This document shows positions 1 through 6,834 of a DNA stretch of 9,824 bases, piece after piece. The first letter of the stretch is position 1; each line of letters starts with the position of its first letter. A program made the position numbers and the translations under genes. The stretch is from assembly GCF_029054785.1 (NCBI RefSeq), contig NZ_JAIDEN010000010.1, forward strand, positions 1-9,824, written 5' to 3'. The notes under the pieces are model-generated. The model was not told the origin of the DNA. It did no database searches and was given only the letters and a program-made list of their open reading frames with translations. This DNA is from Duncaniella sp. (GTDB taxonomy: Bacteria; Bacteroidota; Bacteroidia; Bacteroidales; Muribaculaceae).

Positions 1-1039
1 GGTCCACACGCATCGGCACTCCGGGACGCTCGCGCTCAACGGTGCGCGCCACATCACTCAGGCGCGGATCAAGATGAGTCGACTCCTTGAAATCACCGTT
101 GGGGAGCACATTGCAGATACGGGCGTGGACAAAGTGGGTGCGGGAGGCATATTTGCGGGCAAGGGCAGGAACATCGTTGTGGGCACCGGCGCTTAGCGAT
201 CCGGCGCAGAACGTAAGTCCGTTGTGAGGATCAGGAACCGCATCGAGAAAAGCCTGGATGTCTGCGTCGCATGTCACGATTCTTGGAAGTCCGAGAATCT
301 GACGCGGAGGATCGTCGGGGTGGACACACATGTTGATGTCATACTCACGGCAGACGGGCATGATGGCATTCAGGAAATAGGCCATGTTCCCGCGGAGTTT
401 GGCGGCATCAATCCCATCGTAAAGCGCGAGCAGATCGCGGAACTTCTGCACCGGATCAAGATCGTTTTCCGAGATATTGCCGTTGACAAAACCCTGGGTT
501 TTCACAATTATGTTTTCGACCAGACGCTGCTCGCCTTCCGGAGTCATCACCTTGCACAGTTCGTCGACACGGGCAAGCGTCGCCTCATCATAGTCCTTGG
601 CGGCATCCTTGCGGCCGAGGATATGGATGTCAAAATAAGCGAACTCACCGAGATTGAAATAAAGGTTTGAAGTGCCGTCGGGATTTGGGAATTCCAGGTC
701 TGTACGCGCCCAGTCAAGGACCGGCATGAAATTATAGCATACAGTCTTCACCCCGGCCTTACCGAGATTGCGCAGAGATTCTTTGTAATTCTCAATCAGC
801 CGGTCGCGGTCTTCACCGCCATATTTGATCGACTCAGATACCGGAAGACTCTCCACTACGCTCCATCTCAGCCCTGCGGCTTCAATAAAGTCTTTCATTT
901 TGTTCACCTCTTCAAGCGACCACACTTCTCCGTTGGGTATGTGGTGAAGAGCGGTGACGATGCCCTCGACTCCTATCTGGCGGAGCATTTCAAGAGTAAT
1001 CTTGTCGTTGGGACCGAACCAACGCCATGTCTTTTCCAT
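1..1039 (-). CDS. uxuA: Mannonate dehydratase UxuA (3' part beyond the window)
   Basis: Dehydrates D-mannonate to 2-keto-3-deoxy-D-gluconate in the cytoplasm, within the glucuronate branch of hexuronate breakdown. The minus-strand frame is open from ATG at 1039-1037 to the left edge, giving 346 codons; the family is usually near 390 residues, so the C-terminus is missing. The N-terminus reads MEKTWRWFGPNDKITL, a hallmark UxuA start, and GVEGIVTALHHIPNGEVW follows. The TIM-barrel metal-site motifs are visible: HPDDPP with His240, FCAGSLS with Cys278, and FVHARIC with His305 and Arg307. Their spacing (38 and 27 residues) matches the His/Cys/His ligands known in this family; the expected Asp ligand would fall just past the edge. 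The start is 22 bp downstream of a MITE-like element, so the promoter must lie in or beyond that element. Eda lies upstream on the same strand and acts later in the same pathway. No frameshift is seen. Identification is very secure. Confidence 0.96.
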   Translation of the reverse strand, partial: MEKTWRWFGPNDKITLEMLRQIGVEGIVTALHHIPNGEVWSLEEVNKMKDFIEAAGLRWSVVESLPVSESIKYGGEDRDRLIENYKESLRNLGKAGVKTVCYNFMPVLDWARTDLEFPNPDGTSNLYFNLGEFAYFDIHILGRKDAAKDYDEATLARVDELCKVMTPEGEQRLVENIIVKTQGFVNGNISENDLDPVQKFRDLLALYDGIDAAKLRGNMAYFLNAIMPVCREYDINMCVHPDDPPRQILGLPRIVTCDADIQAFLDAVPDPHNGLTFCAGSLSAGAHNDVPALARKYASRTHFVHARICNVLPNGDFKESTHLDPRLSDVARTVERERPGVPMRVD

Positions 1040-1061
1040 TTCTTTGATTTAAATTGTATTA

Positions 1062-1191
1062 GAGGTTGTTTAATAACAATAGTTAAAATCTGAGCGAAAG
1101 TTTTGAGGTGGATATGGCTCCTTTCTCATTTACAACAATTTATCTAAAAGATACACCACTCAGATTTTTACTCTTGTTTTTAAACAACCTC
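1062..1191. mobile_element. MITE-like palindromic element, 35-bp imperfect terminal inverted repeats
   Basis: The two ends are inverted copies of each other: 1062-1096 pairs with 1157-1191 at 31 of 35 positions, beginning GAGGTTGTTTAA at the left and ending TAAACAACCTC at the right. About 60 bp of AT-rich, non-coding sequence lies between the arms. The trinucleotide TTA occurs immediately outside both ends (1059-1061 and 1192-1194), which could be a 3-bp target duplication. IS1031-type members of the IS5 family duplicate 3 bp (TNA), so a non-autonomous derivative of such an IS is a reasonable inference. No transposase fragment is present. A short open frame at 1108-1293 starts inside the element and reads out of it; it shows no recognisable features and is probably not a gene. 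The alternative is a plain large RNA hairpin with a regulatory role. Confidence 0.6.
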
Positions 1192-1212
1192 TTACTATCA
1201 GAAAACTACGTT

Positions 1213-1267
1213 AAAAAAAGCCAAACGACGCGTCAAAAGCCGGATTTTCAGATCCGGCCTCAACGCG
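1213..1267 (-). terminator. Probable terminator downstream of eda
   Basis: A 7-bp perfect GC-rich stem (GCCGGAT 1239-1245 with ATCCGGC 1252-1258, loop of 6) is flanked by a second pairing, CGCGT 1229-1233 with ACGCG 1263-1267. Read on the minus strand, the inner stem is followed by TTTT and the outer stem by a run of seven T (1213-1219). It ends 36 bp after the eda stop, where an intrinsic terminator is expected. The run of T is about 10 nt from the outer stem, so efficiency is uncertain. Confidence 0.5.
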
Positions 1268-1302
1268 CCGTCAGCGATATCGGAGGTTGCTAACCATCAG
1301 AT

Positions 1303-1971
1303 TTATTTGCGGGCTTCAGCCACAAAAGAGAGGGCTTCGCGACACTTTTCGGTCACATAGGCCCAGTCCTGAGCGGCTACGCGGTCTTTCGGGAACAGCT
1401 TGGAACCCATTCCGACGCACCACACACCGGCTTTGATCCAGCCTTCGATGTTTTCTTTGGTCGGTTCTACGCCGCCGGTAACCATGAGCTTAGTCCAGGG
1501 CATCGGAGCGAGGAGACCTTTGACAAACTTGGTGCCGAGAACGTCGCCGGGGAAGCACTTGCAAAGATCACAGCCGGTTTCCTGAGCAGCGCCAACTTCG
1601 CTGACAGTGCCGCAGCCGGGAGTGTAAGGTACGAGACGACGGTTGCAGACACGCGAAACTTCAGGATTGAAGAGCGGGCCGACAACGAAACATGCACCGA
1701 GCTGGATATAGAGAGCGGCAGTGGCGGGATCAACGATAGAACCTACACCCATTGCCATTTCAGGACATTCCTTGGCTGCGAATTTCACGACTTCTGCAAA
1801 AACTTCATGAGCGAAATCGCCACGGTTTGTGAATTCAAAAGCGCGTACGCCACCGTCATAGCAGGCTTTCACCACCTGTTTTGCCACTTCAGCATCCTTG
1901 TGATAGAACACAGGGACAACACCGGTCTCACCCATCTTGGCGAGAACTGCGATTTTATCAAATTTAGCCAT
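1303..1971 (-). CDS. eda: 2-keto-3-deoxy-6-phosphogluconate (KDPG/KHG) aldolase
   Basis: Class I aldolase splitting KDPG into pyruvate and glyceraldehyde-3-phosphate, the last step of hexuronate catabolism via 2-keto-3-deoxygluconate; cytoplasmic, normally a trimer. The product is 222 residues, close to the roughly 210-residue family length. Family landmarks appear in order: VVPVFY near residue 18, FEFTNRGD with Glu46 and Arg50 (the E. coli Glu45/Arg49 pair), GVGSIVD at 75-81, and LCKCFPGD with Lys138 as the Schiff-base lysine. TGGVEPTKENI (165-175) and VGMGS (186-190) form the phosphate-binding end. The Schiff-base lysine is flanked by cysteines (Cys134, Cys137, Cys139), a visible detail of unknown meaning. 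The start ATG at 1971-1969 follows an AT-rich leader with no clear Shine-Dalgarno, common in Bacteroidota. The gene is separated by terminator-like hairpins from GH51 upstream and uxuA downstream, so it may be its own transcription unit. Confidence 0.95.
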   Translation of the reverse strand: MAKFDKIAVLAKMGETGVVPVFYHKDAEVAKQVVKACYDGGVRAFEFTNRGDFAHEVFAEVVKFAAKECPEMAMGVGSIVDPATAALYIQLGACFVVGPLFNPEVSRVCNRRLVPYTPGCGTVSEVGAAQETGCDLCKCFPGDVLGTKFVKGLLAPMPWTKLMVTGGVEPTKENIEGWIKAGVWCVGMGSKLFPKDRVAAQDWAYVTEKCREALSFVAEARK

Positions 1972-2019
1972 GTTAAAAAAGGTAATAATTGATTAGATTG
2001 TATATTAGTAGTTCTTATT

Positions 2020-2032
2020 ATACCTACGGTAT
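2020..2032. promoter_or_regulatory. Short palindrome in the eda leader (candidate operator)
   Basis: ATACC-TAC-GGTAT is a 5-bp inverted repeat about 50 bp upstream of the eda start. Its location would suit an operator, but the arms are short and no second copy was found in the window. I could not place an exact TAnnTTTG box nearby. Confidence 0.15.
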
Positions 2033-2051
2033 GTATGGAATCTGTCTAACT

Positions 2052-2080
2052 AATAAAACGGCAGCCGGGGCCGACTTATT
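2052..2080 (-). terminator. Terminator-like hairpin after the GH51 gene
   Basis: On the minus strand AATAAGTCGGC (2080-2070) pairs with GCCGTTTTATT (2062-2052) around a 7-nt loop: nine Watson-Crick pairs, one G-U pair and one U-U mismatch. The T-rich side is within the descending arm, as in A-tract/U-tract terminators. It begins 22 bp after the GH51 stop and would separate GH51 from eda. Confidence 0.5.
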
Positions 2081-2101
2081 GTTATTCCCAAGTAAATTGC
2101 A

Positions 2102-3640
2102 TCACTTAAGCGAAAGAGTGACCAGCGAATGAGGCGGCATGGTCAGCGTGACCTTACCGTTTTTCACTTTGGCCCCCTTAAAAGGCTTCAGGCTGACTTT
2201 TTCCGCCTGACCAAAATCGTTATAGTCATGCACATCAGCCGCGGTCAGCACTTCGCCGCTAACCGTCGAGGCCTTGATCCCGCCGAGATCGACGGTGACT
2301 TCCTGTTCGCGGTCAAGAAGGATGTTGACGAGAGAAACCGTTGTGACACCGTCTCTGACCGAAGCCGAAGCCGTGAGCACCGGCACTGTGCGTCCCTTTC
2401 TCACGGTCATCATCTCCGCATCCGTCGTGAGCGGCACAAGTCTGGCTCCCTGATGGGCGGCATAGCTCCTGAACACATAGAATGTCGGAGTCTTCACCAT
2501 GAACTCGTCTTTAGTCAGCAGCATGGCCTGAAGCACGTTGGCAAACTGAGCTATGTTGGCCATGCGGACACGGTCGGCGTGAGAATTGAACACATTCAGC
2601 GACAAGGCAGCCACGAGAGCGTCACGCATGGTGTTCTGCTGATAGAGATGACCGGGATTTGTTCCGGGCTCCACATCCCACCATGTCCCCCACTCGTCGA
2701 CGAGCAGTCCGACGCGTTTTTCAGGATCATACTTGTCCATGATGCGGGAGTGGGCCGAGATCAGGGTGTCGATGTCGAAAGCCTTTCCCATGAGCCAATA
2801 GTAGTCCTCACGGTCAAACTCACGGGCCGAGCCCTTGTTCTGCCAGTGGTCCACACAATAGTAGTGCAGCGAAATGCCATCCATCATGCGGCCTGCATTC
2901 TTCATGCAGACATCAGTCCAGTTGTAATTATAGGCATCTGCCCCGCAGCCGATCTTATAAAGTTTATTGCCGTTGAAATTGCGGCAATAGGTAGCATAGC
3001 GGCGATATATGTCCGAATAATATTCAGGAGTCATGTTTCCGCCACAGCCCCAGGTCTCGTTTCCGATTCCGAGATATTTGAGTTTCCAGGGCTTCTCGCG
3101 GCCGTTTTCCTTGCGCAGCCGGGCCATCGGGCCGTCCTCCGCGGTCATATATTCGACCCACTTTGCCAGTTCCTCGACAGAGCCGCTTCCGACATTGCCG
3201 CTGATATAAGGCTGGACACCGGTCAGCTCACAGAGGTCAAGAAACTCATGCGTACCGAAAGAATTGTCCTCCACGGTACCGCCCCAGTTGGTATTGACCA
3301 TCCTCGGACGATTCTCGCGCGGACCGAGTCCTTCCATCCAGTGATATTCGTCGGCAAAACAGCCGCCGGGCCAGCGCATCACCGGGACCTTCAGTTCCCT
3401 GATGGCCTCGACCACGTCGTTTCGATATCCGCGCGTATTGGGGATGGGAGACTCCTCCCCTACCCATATTCCGCCATAGATGCAACTGCCGAGATGCTCC
3501 GTGAACTGGCCGTAGATCTCAGGTTCGATAACCGGCGCCGAGTCCGACGGACACAGACTGACAGTCACATTTCCAGCAGCTGCCGCAGTCAGAGAGACCG
3601 CAGCAGCTGCCATAAATGTTGTGAATGAATGATTTATCAT
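2102..3640 (-). CDS. Secreted GH51 alpha-L-arabinofuranosidase
   Basis: Retaining glycoside hydrolase that removes alpha-L-arabinofuranosyl side chains from arabinoxylan, arabinan or their oligosaccharides. The product is 512 residues, a normal GH51 length. Residues 1-22 (hydrophobic stretch 9-22, Ala-rich, then GN) look like a Sec signal peptide, although the n-region has no Lys or Arg; no lipobox is seen, so a periplasmic or secreted protein is inferred. The catalytic TIM barrel spans about 36-390: YGQFTEHLG (43-51), VMRWPGGCFADEYHW (87-101), the acid/base motif GIGNETWGCGG with Glu195, HYYCVDHW (259-266), and the nucleophile motif VDEWGTWW with Glu316. A beta-sandwich ending HSLVTLSLK closes the protein. 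It starts 30 bp after the porter stop, so the two are probably co-transcribed. ATG at 3640 is used because it directly precedes the signal peptide. Exact substrate (arabinan or xylan) cannot be told from sequence; the xylose genes favour arabinoxylan. Confidence 0.95.
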   Translation of the reverse strand: MINHSFTTFMAAAAVSLTAAAAGNVTVSLCPSDSAPVIEPEIYGQFTEHLGSCIYGGIWVGEESPIPNTRGYRNDVVEAIRELKVPVMRWPGGCFADEYHWMEGLGPRENRPRMVNTNWGGTVEDNSFGTHEFLDLCELTGVQPYISGNVGSGSVEELAKWVEYMTAEDGPMARLRKENGREKPWKLKYLGIGNETWGCGGNMTPEYYSDIYRRYATYCRNFNGNKLYKIGCGADAYNYNWTDVCMKNAGRMMDGISLHYYCVDHWQNKGSAREFDREDYYWLMGKAFDIDTLISAHSRIMDKYDPEKRVGLLVDEWGTWWDVEPGTNPGHLYQQNTMRDALVAALSLNVFNSHADRVRMANIAQFANVLQAMLLTKDEFMVKTPTFYVFRSYAAHQGARLVPLTTDAEMMTVRKGRTVPVLTASASVRDGVTTVSLVNILLDREQEVTVDLGGIKASTVSGEVLTAADVHDYNDFGQAEKVSLKPFKGAKVKNGKVTLTMPPHSLVTLSLK

Positions 3641-3670
3641 GTTATTTTTTATTCCATATACAGACTTGGT

Positions 3671-5152
3671 TTACTTTCCGTCGCGTTTGCGCCAGAGGTT
3701 GGTCATGTCCTCCAGAGTCTTGCCCTTGGTTTCAGGAACAAGCGAGGCGACAAACCATGCAGCCACGATACAGATCACTCCATAGAGAGCGTAGGCAAAC
3801 ATGTGGCCGAACTTGTCGCCCATGTCGCCGAGTGTCATGTTGTACATCGGCACAAAAGTCGACGATACGATGAAGTTGAAGATCCACTGGAAAGCAACTG
3901 CGATTGCCACAGCTGCCGAACGGATCGTGTTGGGGAAGATCTCTGCGATGAGCACCCAGCAGATAGGGCCCCAAGAGAACATGAACGAAGCCGAATAGAC
4001 CATGATCGAAACCACGGGCACAAGGGGATTTACTTCGATGAGGTTCGACAGAGCAACGCCGAATGCGCCGATTGCCATGCCGATCGAGCCCCAGATGAGC
4101 AGCGGTTTGCGACCGAGTTTCTCAACCGAGAATACAGCCACAAGAGTGAACGAGATATTGACAATACCCATGATCACGGTCTGCACCATCGGGTTGCCCA
4201 TGTTCATCGACTCGAAAATACGGGGTGCGTAGTAAAGCACAGCGTTGATGCCGACTGCCTGCTGGAACACCGAGAGCATCACACCGACAAAGATAACCAT
4301 CACGCCGAAAGAGAAAAGCTTCTCGCTCTTGACCTCGACAGTCTGCTTGATCTGACTGAGCACCTCCTTGGCCTTTTCATAGCCGTTGATATGAGAGAGC
4401 ACCATGAGAGCCTTTTCGTCCTTGCCGACAAGAGCAAGATAGCGGGGCGATTCAGGCACAAGACACACAAGGACGGTGAAGAGACCGGCCACGAAGGCCT
4501 CGCTGCCGAACATATAGCGCCATCCGGTCTGGATTGTCCAGGGATCAGACTGAGGTGAAACCTGATAGATGGTTTCGCCGATCTTCTCGATGATCGGCTG
4601 GGTGTGTTCGCCGAGGATGAGGAAGTTGACAAAATAAACCACGAGCTGACCGAAGATAATGGCAAACTGGTTCCACGACACGAGCGTACCGCGGATATTC
4701 GAGGGCGCCACTTCGGCGATATACATCGGGCAGATGGCCGAGGCAAGACCTACGCCGATGCCGCCGAGAATACGGTAGAAGTTGAATGCAATCAAAAGGC
4801 TTGCTGTCGGCACACCCTTTTCAAAAAACAGGAATTCAGGCGCATAGCTGCCGAGAGCCGAAAGGAAAAAGAAAACACCCGCAAGCGCAAGCGAACGTTT
4901 ACGGCCAAAATAAGACGCAAAGAAACCTGAAAGCGCACTACCGATAATACAGCCTAAAAGCGCACTTGATGAAGTGATACCGTGGATGGTATCGGTGTAG
5001 ACAAAATCTTTTGCTCCGAGGAAAAATGCCTGAAGGCCCTTTTCCGCTCCTGAAATCACGGCTGTGTCATAGCCGAAAAGCAGACCTCCGAGCACTGCGA
5101 CAAGTACTATCGAAAAGAGGTAAACCTTGCTTCCGTTCTGAGGATAATTCAT
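3671..5152 (-). CDS. xylE: XylE-type D-xylose/proton symporter (MFS sugar porter)
   Basis: Inner-membrane transporter of the sugar porter family, 493 residues, matching E. coli XylE (491). Twelve hydrophobic segments are apparent, the first at about 11-34 (LGGLLFGYDTAVISG). Sugar-porter signatures occur in order: GRKR (83-86), YRILGGIGVG with Arg127, AEVAPSNIRG with Glu147 and Arg154, PESPR (233-237) before the central loop, GRK (348-350), and PETKG (473-477). Residues aligning with the XylE xylose site are all present: Gln162 (XylE Gln168), Gln297, Gln298 and Asn303 in QQAVGIN (XylE 288, 289, 294), Trp399 (392) and Gln422 (415). This makes xylose the best substrate assignment; glucose or arabinose cannot be excluded. 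It follows xylA after a 279-bp gap with a terminator, so it probably has its own promoter, and GH51 begins 30 bp downstream. Bacteroides homologues are often called xylT. Confidence 0.93.
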   Translation of the reverse strand: MNYPQNGSKVYLFSIVLVAVLGGLLFGYDTAVISGAEKGLQAFFLGAKDFVYTDTIHGITSSSALLGCIIGSALSGFFASYFGRKRSLALAGVFFFLSALGSYAPEFLFFEKGVPTASLLIAFNFYRILGGIGVGLASAICPMYIAEVAPSNIRGTLVSWNQFAIIFGQLVVYFVNFLILGEHTQPIIEKIGETIYQVSPQSDPWTIQTGWRYMFGSEAFVAGLFTVLVCLVPESPRYLALVGKDEKALMVLSHINGYEKAKEVLSQIKQTVEVKSEKLFSFGVMVIFVGVMLSVFQQAVGINAVLYYAPRIFESMNMGNPMVQTVIMGIVNISFTLVAVFSVEKLGRKPLLIWGSIGMAIGAFGVALSNLIEVNPLVPVVSIMVYSASFMFSWGPICWVLIAEIFPNTIRSAAVAIAVAFQWIFNFIVSSTFVPMYNMTLGDMGDKFGHMFAYALYGVICIVAAWFVASLVPETKGKTLEDMTNLWRKRDGK

Positions 5153-5299
5153 GGTTGGGTAAGAAGTTTTGAGTTTGGTATATAGGTTCTGATTTTTCCG
5201 GTTTTGTAGAATGAGGCCTGAGAGGTAAAAGTTATGGCTGCGGCTGCACTGGCGAGCGGCACATCAGCAAAAAGCGTGAGGAGACGGGAGGTGAGAGGG

Positions 5300-5321
5300 A
5301 AAAATCCTGCCCGACGGCAGG
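5300..5321 (-). terminator. Intrinsic terminator between xylA and the xylose porter
   Basis: On the minus strand CCTGCC-GTCG-GGCAGG (5321-5306) is a 6-bp perfect GC-rich hairpin with a tetraloop, followed directly by ATTTTT (5305-5300). This is a textbook rho-independent terminator for transcripts coming from xylA. It lies about 110 bp past the xylA stop and about 150 bp before the porter start. Confidence 0.75.
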
Positions 5322-5350
5322 TCTGTGGTGTGGAGAAAAGCAGTGAATAA

Positions 5351-5394
5351 GGGAAATGCCCGTGTGGCTTCTGACAAGCCACACGAACATTCCC
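5351..5394 (-). promoter_or_regulatory. Long stable stem-loop 3' of xylA
   Basis: The arms 5351-5370 and 5376-5394 pair almost fully: a perfect 10-bp core (CGTGTGGCTT with AAGCCACACG), then two G-U pairs, further pairs and one bulged base, around the 5-nt loop CTGAC. No T run follows on the minus strand, so it is not by itself a classic terminator. It could protect the 3' end of the xylB-xylA mRNA from exonucleases or act together with the terminator hairpin just downstream. A short open frame at 5149-5382 covers this region but has no recognisable features. Confidence 0.6.
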
Positions 5395-5431
5395 GAAAAA
5401 ATCGGTTCAGACAGTGTCTGTCAACACCATC

Positions 5432-6748
5432 TTAGCAATACATTGCCACGATAGCCTCGTAGAGTTCCTGCTTGCCGGAAGTGCGCTTGGGTTCGCCGAC
5501 TTCCTTGCCGTAAGCATAGACATCTTCGAGAGTCAGCTTGCCTTCTTCGAATTCCTTGCCTTTGCCGGCGTCGAATGAAGCATAGCGTTCGCGGACCATA
5601 TCCTTGTAGGGCGACTCTTCGAGCAGAGCGGCTGCGCTTTCGAGTGCGCGGGCCATAGCGTCCATACCGGCGATGTGGGCGATGAAGATATCTTCGAGGT
5701 CGGTAGAGTTACGACGGGTCTTGGCGTCGAAGTTAGTACCGCCGTTGCCGAGGCCGCCGTTGCGGATGATCTGCATCATGGCCTGGATGAGCTCGAAGTT
5801 GTCAATGGGGAACTGGTCGGTGTCCCAGCCGTTCTGGTAGTCACCGCGGTTGGCGTCGATAGAGCCGAGCATGCCGTTGTCCACAGCCACTGCGAGTTCG
5901 TGTTCGAAAGTGTGGCCTGCGAGAGTAGCGTGGTTAACCTCGATGTTGAGCTTGAAGTCCTTGTCAAGGCCGTGCTGCTTGAGGAAGCCGATAACAGTTT
6001 CGCTGTCAACGTCATACTGATGCTTGCTGGGTTCCATCGGTTTGGGTTCGATGAGGAATGTGCCGGTGAAGCCTTTTGAGCGGGCATAGTCGCGGGCAAG
6101 ACGGAGCATGGTTGCGAGGTGTTCTTTTTCGCGCTTCTGATCGGTGTTGAGCAGGCTCATGTAGCCTTCACGACCGCCCCAGAACACGTAGTTTGTACCG
6201 CCGAGTTCGATAGTTGCGTCGATAGCGTTTTTGATCTGAACGGCTGCGCGGGCAACAACGTCGAAATCAGGGTTGGTTGCAGCACCGTTCATGTAGCGGC
6301 CGTTGCTGAACACGTTGGCAGTGCCCCAGAGGTTCTTGATGCCGGTTTCAGCCATCTTGCTCTTGAGGTAAGCCACGATTTCTTTCATATTGTGTTCATA
6401 CTCCTCTACTGAGCAGCCTTCGTCAACGAGGTCTACATCATGGAAGCAGAAATATTCGATGCCCATCTTCTGCATGAACTCGAAACCTGCGTCAGCCTTC
6501 TGCTTTGCGATGGTCACAGCGTCAGCACCTTCGTTCCAGGGGAATTTCTTTGAAGAACCGCCGAACTGGTCGCCGCCTTCCGCACAGAGAGTGTGCCACC
6601 AGGCCATGGCAAACTTGAGCCATTCCTTCATCGGCTTGCCGAGGATTACTTTTTCTGCATCATAGTAACGGTAGGCCATAGGGTTCTTTGAGTCCTTGCC
6701 TTCGAATTTGATTTTCCCGATACCGGGGAAATATTCTTTTACTGCCAT
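5432..6748 (-). CDS. xylA: Xylose isomerase (class II)
   Basis: Interconverts D-xylose and D-xylulose in the cytoplasm, the first intracellular step of xylose use. The product is 438 residues with the N-terminal extension typical of class II enzymes. All catalytic residues are in place, each two positions later than in the Thermotoga neapolitana enzyme: His103 and Asp106 in CFHDVDLV, Glu234 and Lys236 in IEPKPMEP, Glu270 and His273 in NIEVNHATLAGHTFEHE, Asp298 in GSIDANRGD, Asp309 and Asp311 in WDTDQFP, and Asp341 in NFDAKTRR. FAMAWWHT (46-53) and the WGGREGY signature (190-196) are also present. These residues bind the two divalent metals and the sugar. It begins 86 bp after the xylB stop with an AT-rich leader and no obvious terminator between, so co-transcription with xylB is likely. 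A hairpin and terminator follow its stop. Bacteroidales xylose isomerases are of the type used in yeast xylose fermentation work. Confidence 0.98.
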   Translation of the reverse strand: MAVKEYFPGIGKIKFEGKDSKNPMAYRYYDAEKVILGKPMKEWLKFAMAWWHTLCAEGGDQFGGSSKKFPWNEGADAVTIAKQKADAGFEFMQKMGIEYFCFHDVDLVDEGCSVEEYEHNMKEIVAYLKSKMAETGIKNLWGTANVFSNGRYMNGAATNPDFDVVARAAVQIKNAIDATIELGGTNYVFWGGREGYMSLLNTDQKREKEHLATMLRLARDYARSKGFTGTFLIEPKPMEPSKHQYDVDSETVIGFLKQHGLDKDFKLNIEVNHATLAGHTFEHELAVAVDNGMLGSIDANRGDYQNGWDTDQFPIDNFELIQAMMQIIRNGGLGNGGTNFDAKTRRNSTDLEDIFIAHIAGMDAMARALESAAALLEESPYKDMVRERYASFDAGKGKEFEEGKLTLEDVYAYGKEVGEPKRTSGKQELYEAIVAMYC

Positions 6749-6834
6749 AATAATAAGGTAATTAAATGAATTTTATTTATTGATTTCTATTTCTTGGAAA
6801 TTTTCAACGGGGGGATAATGCAATTGCAACAGCC

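Noticed and set aside
224..670. A 148-codon + strand open frame at the left end
   Set aside because: It is antisense to uxuA, whose frame continues uninterrupted to the window edge with all family motifs.
2129..3628. A 499-codon open frame on the + strand antisense to almost the whole GH51 gene
   Set aside because: The minus strand has a complete GH51 with both catalytic glutamates. The antisense translation is rich in His, Arg and Asp with no domain features, as expected from codon bias of the true gene.
3629..4558. A 309-codon + strand open frame opposite the porter
   Set aside because: The translation is extremely His/Glu/Asp-rich low-complexity sequence, the complement of membrane-segment codons in the porter.
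5153..5250. TAACTTTT as a -7 promoter box for the porter
   Set aside because: It misses the final G of TAnnTTTG and has no TTG or TTTG at -33 spacing; too weak to list.
5149..5382. A 77-codon minus-strand open frame in the xylA-porter gap
   Set aside because: It spans the hairpin and the intrinsic terminator, overlaps the porter start and has no recognisable features; the RNA structures explain the region better.
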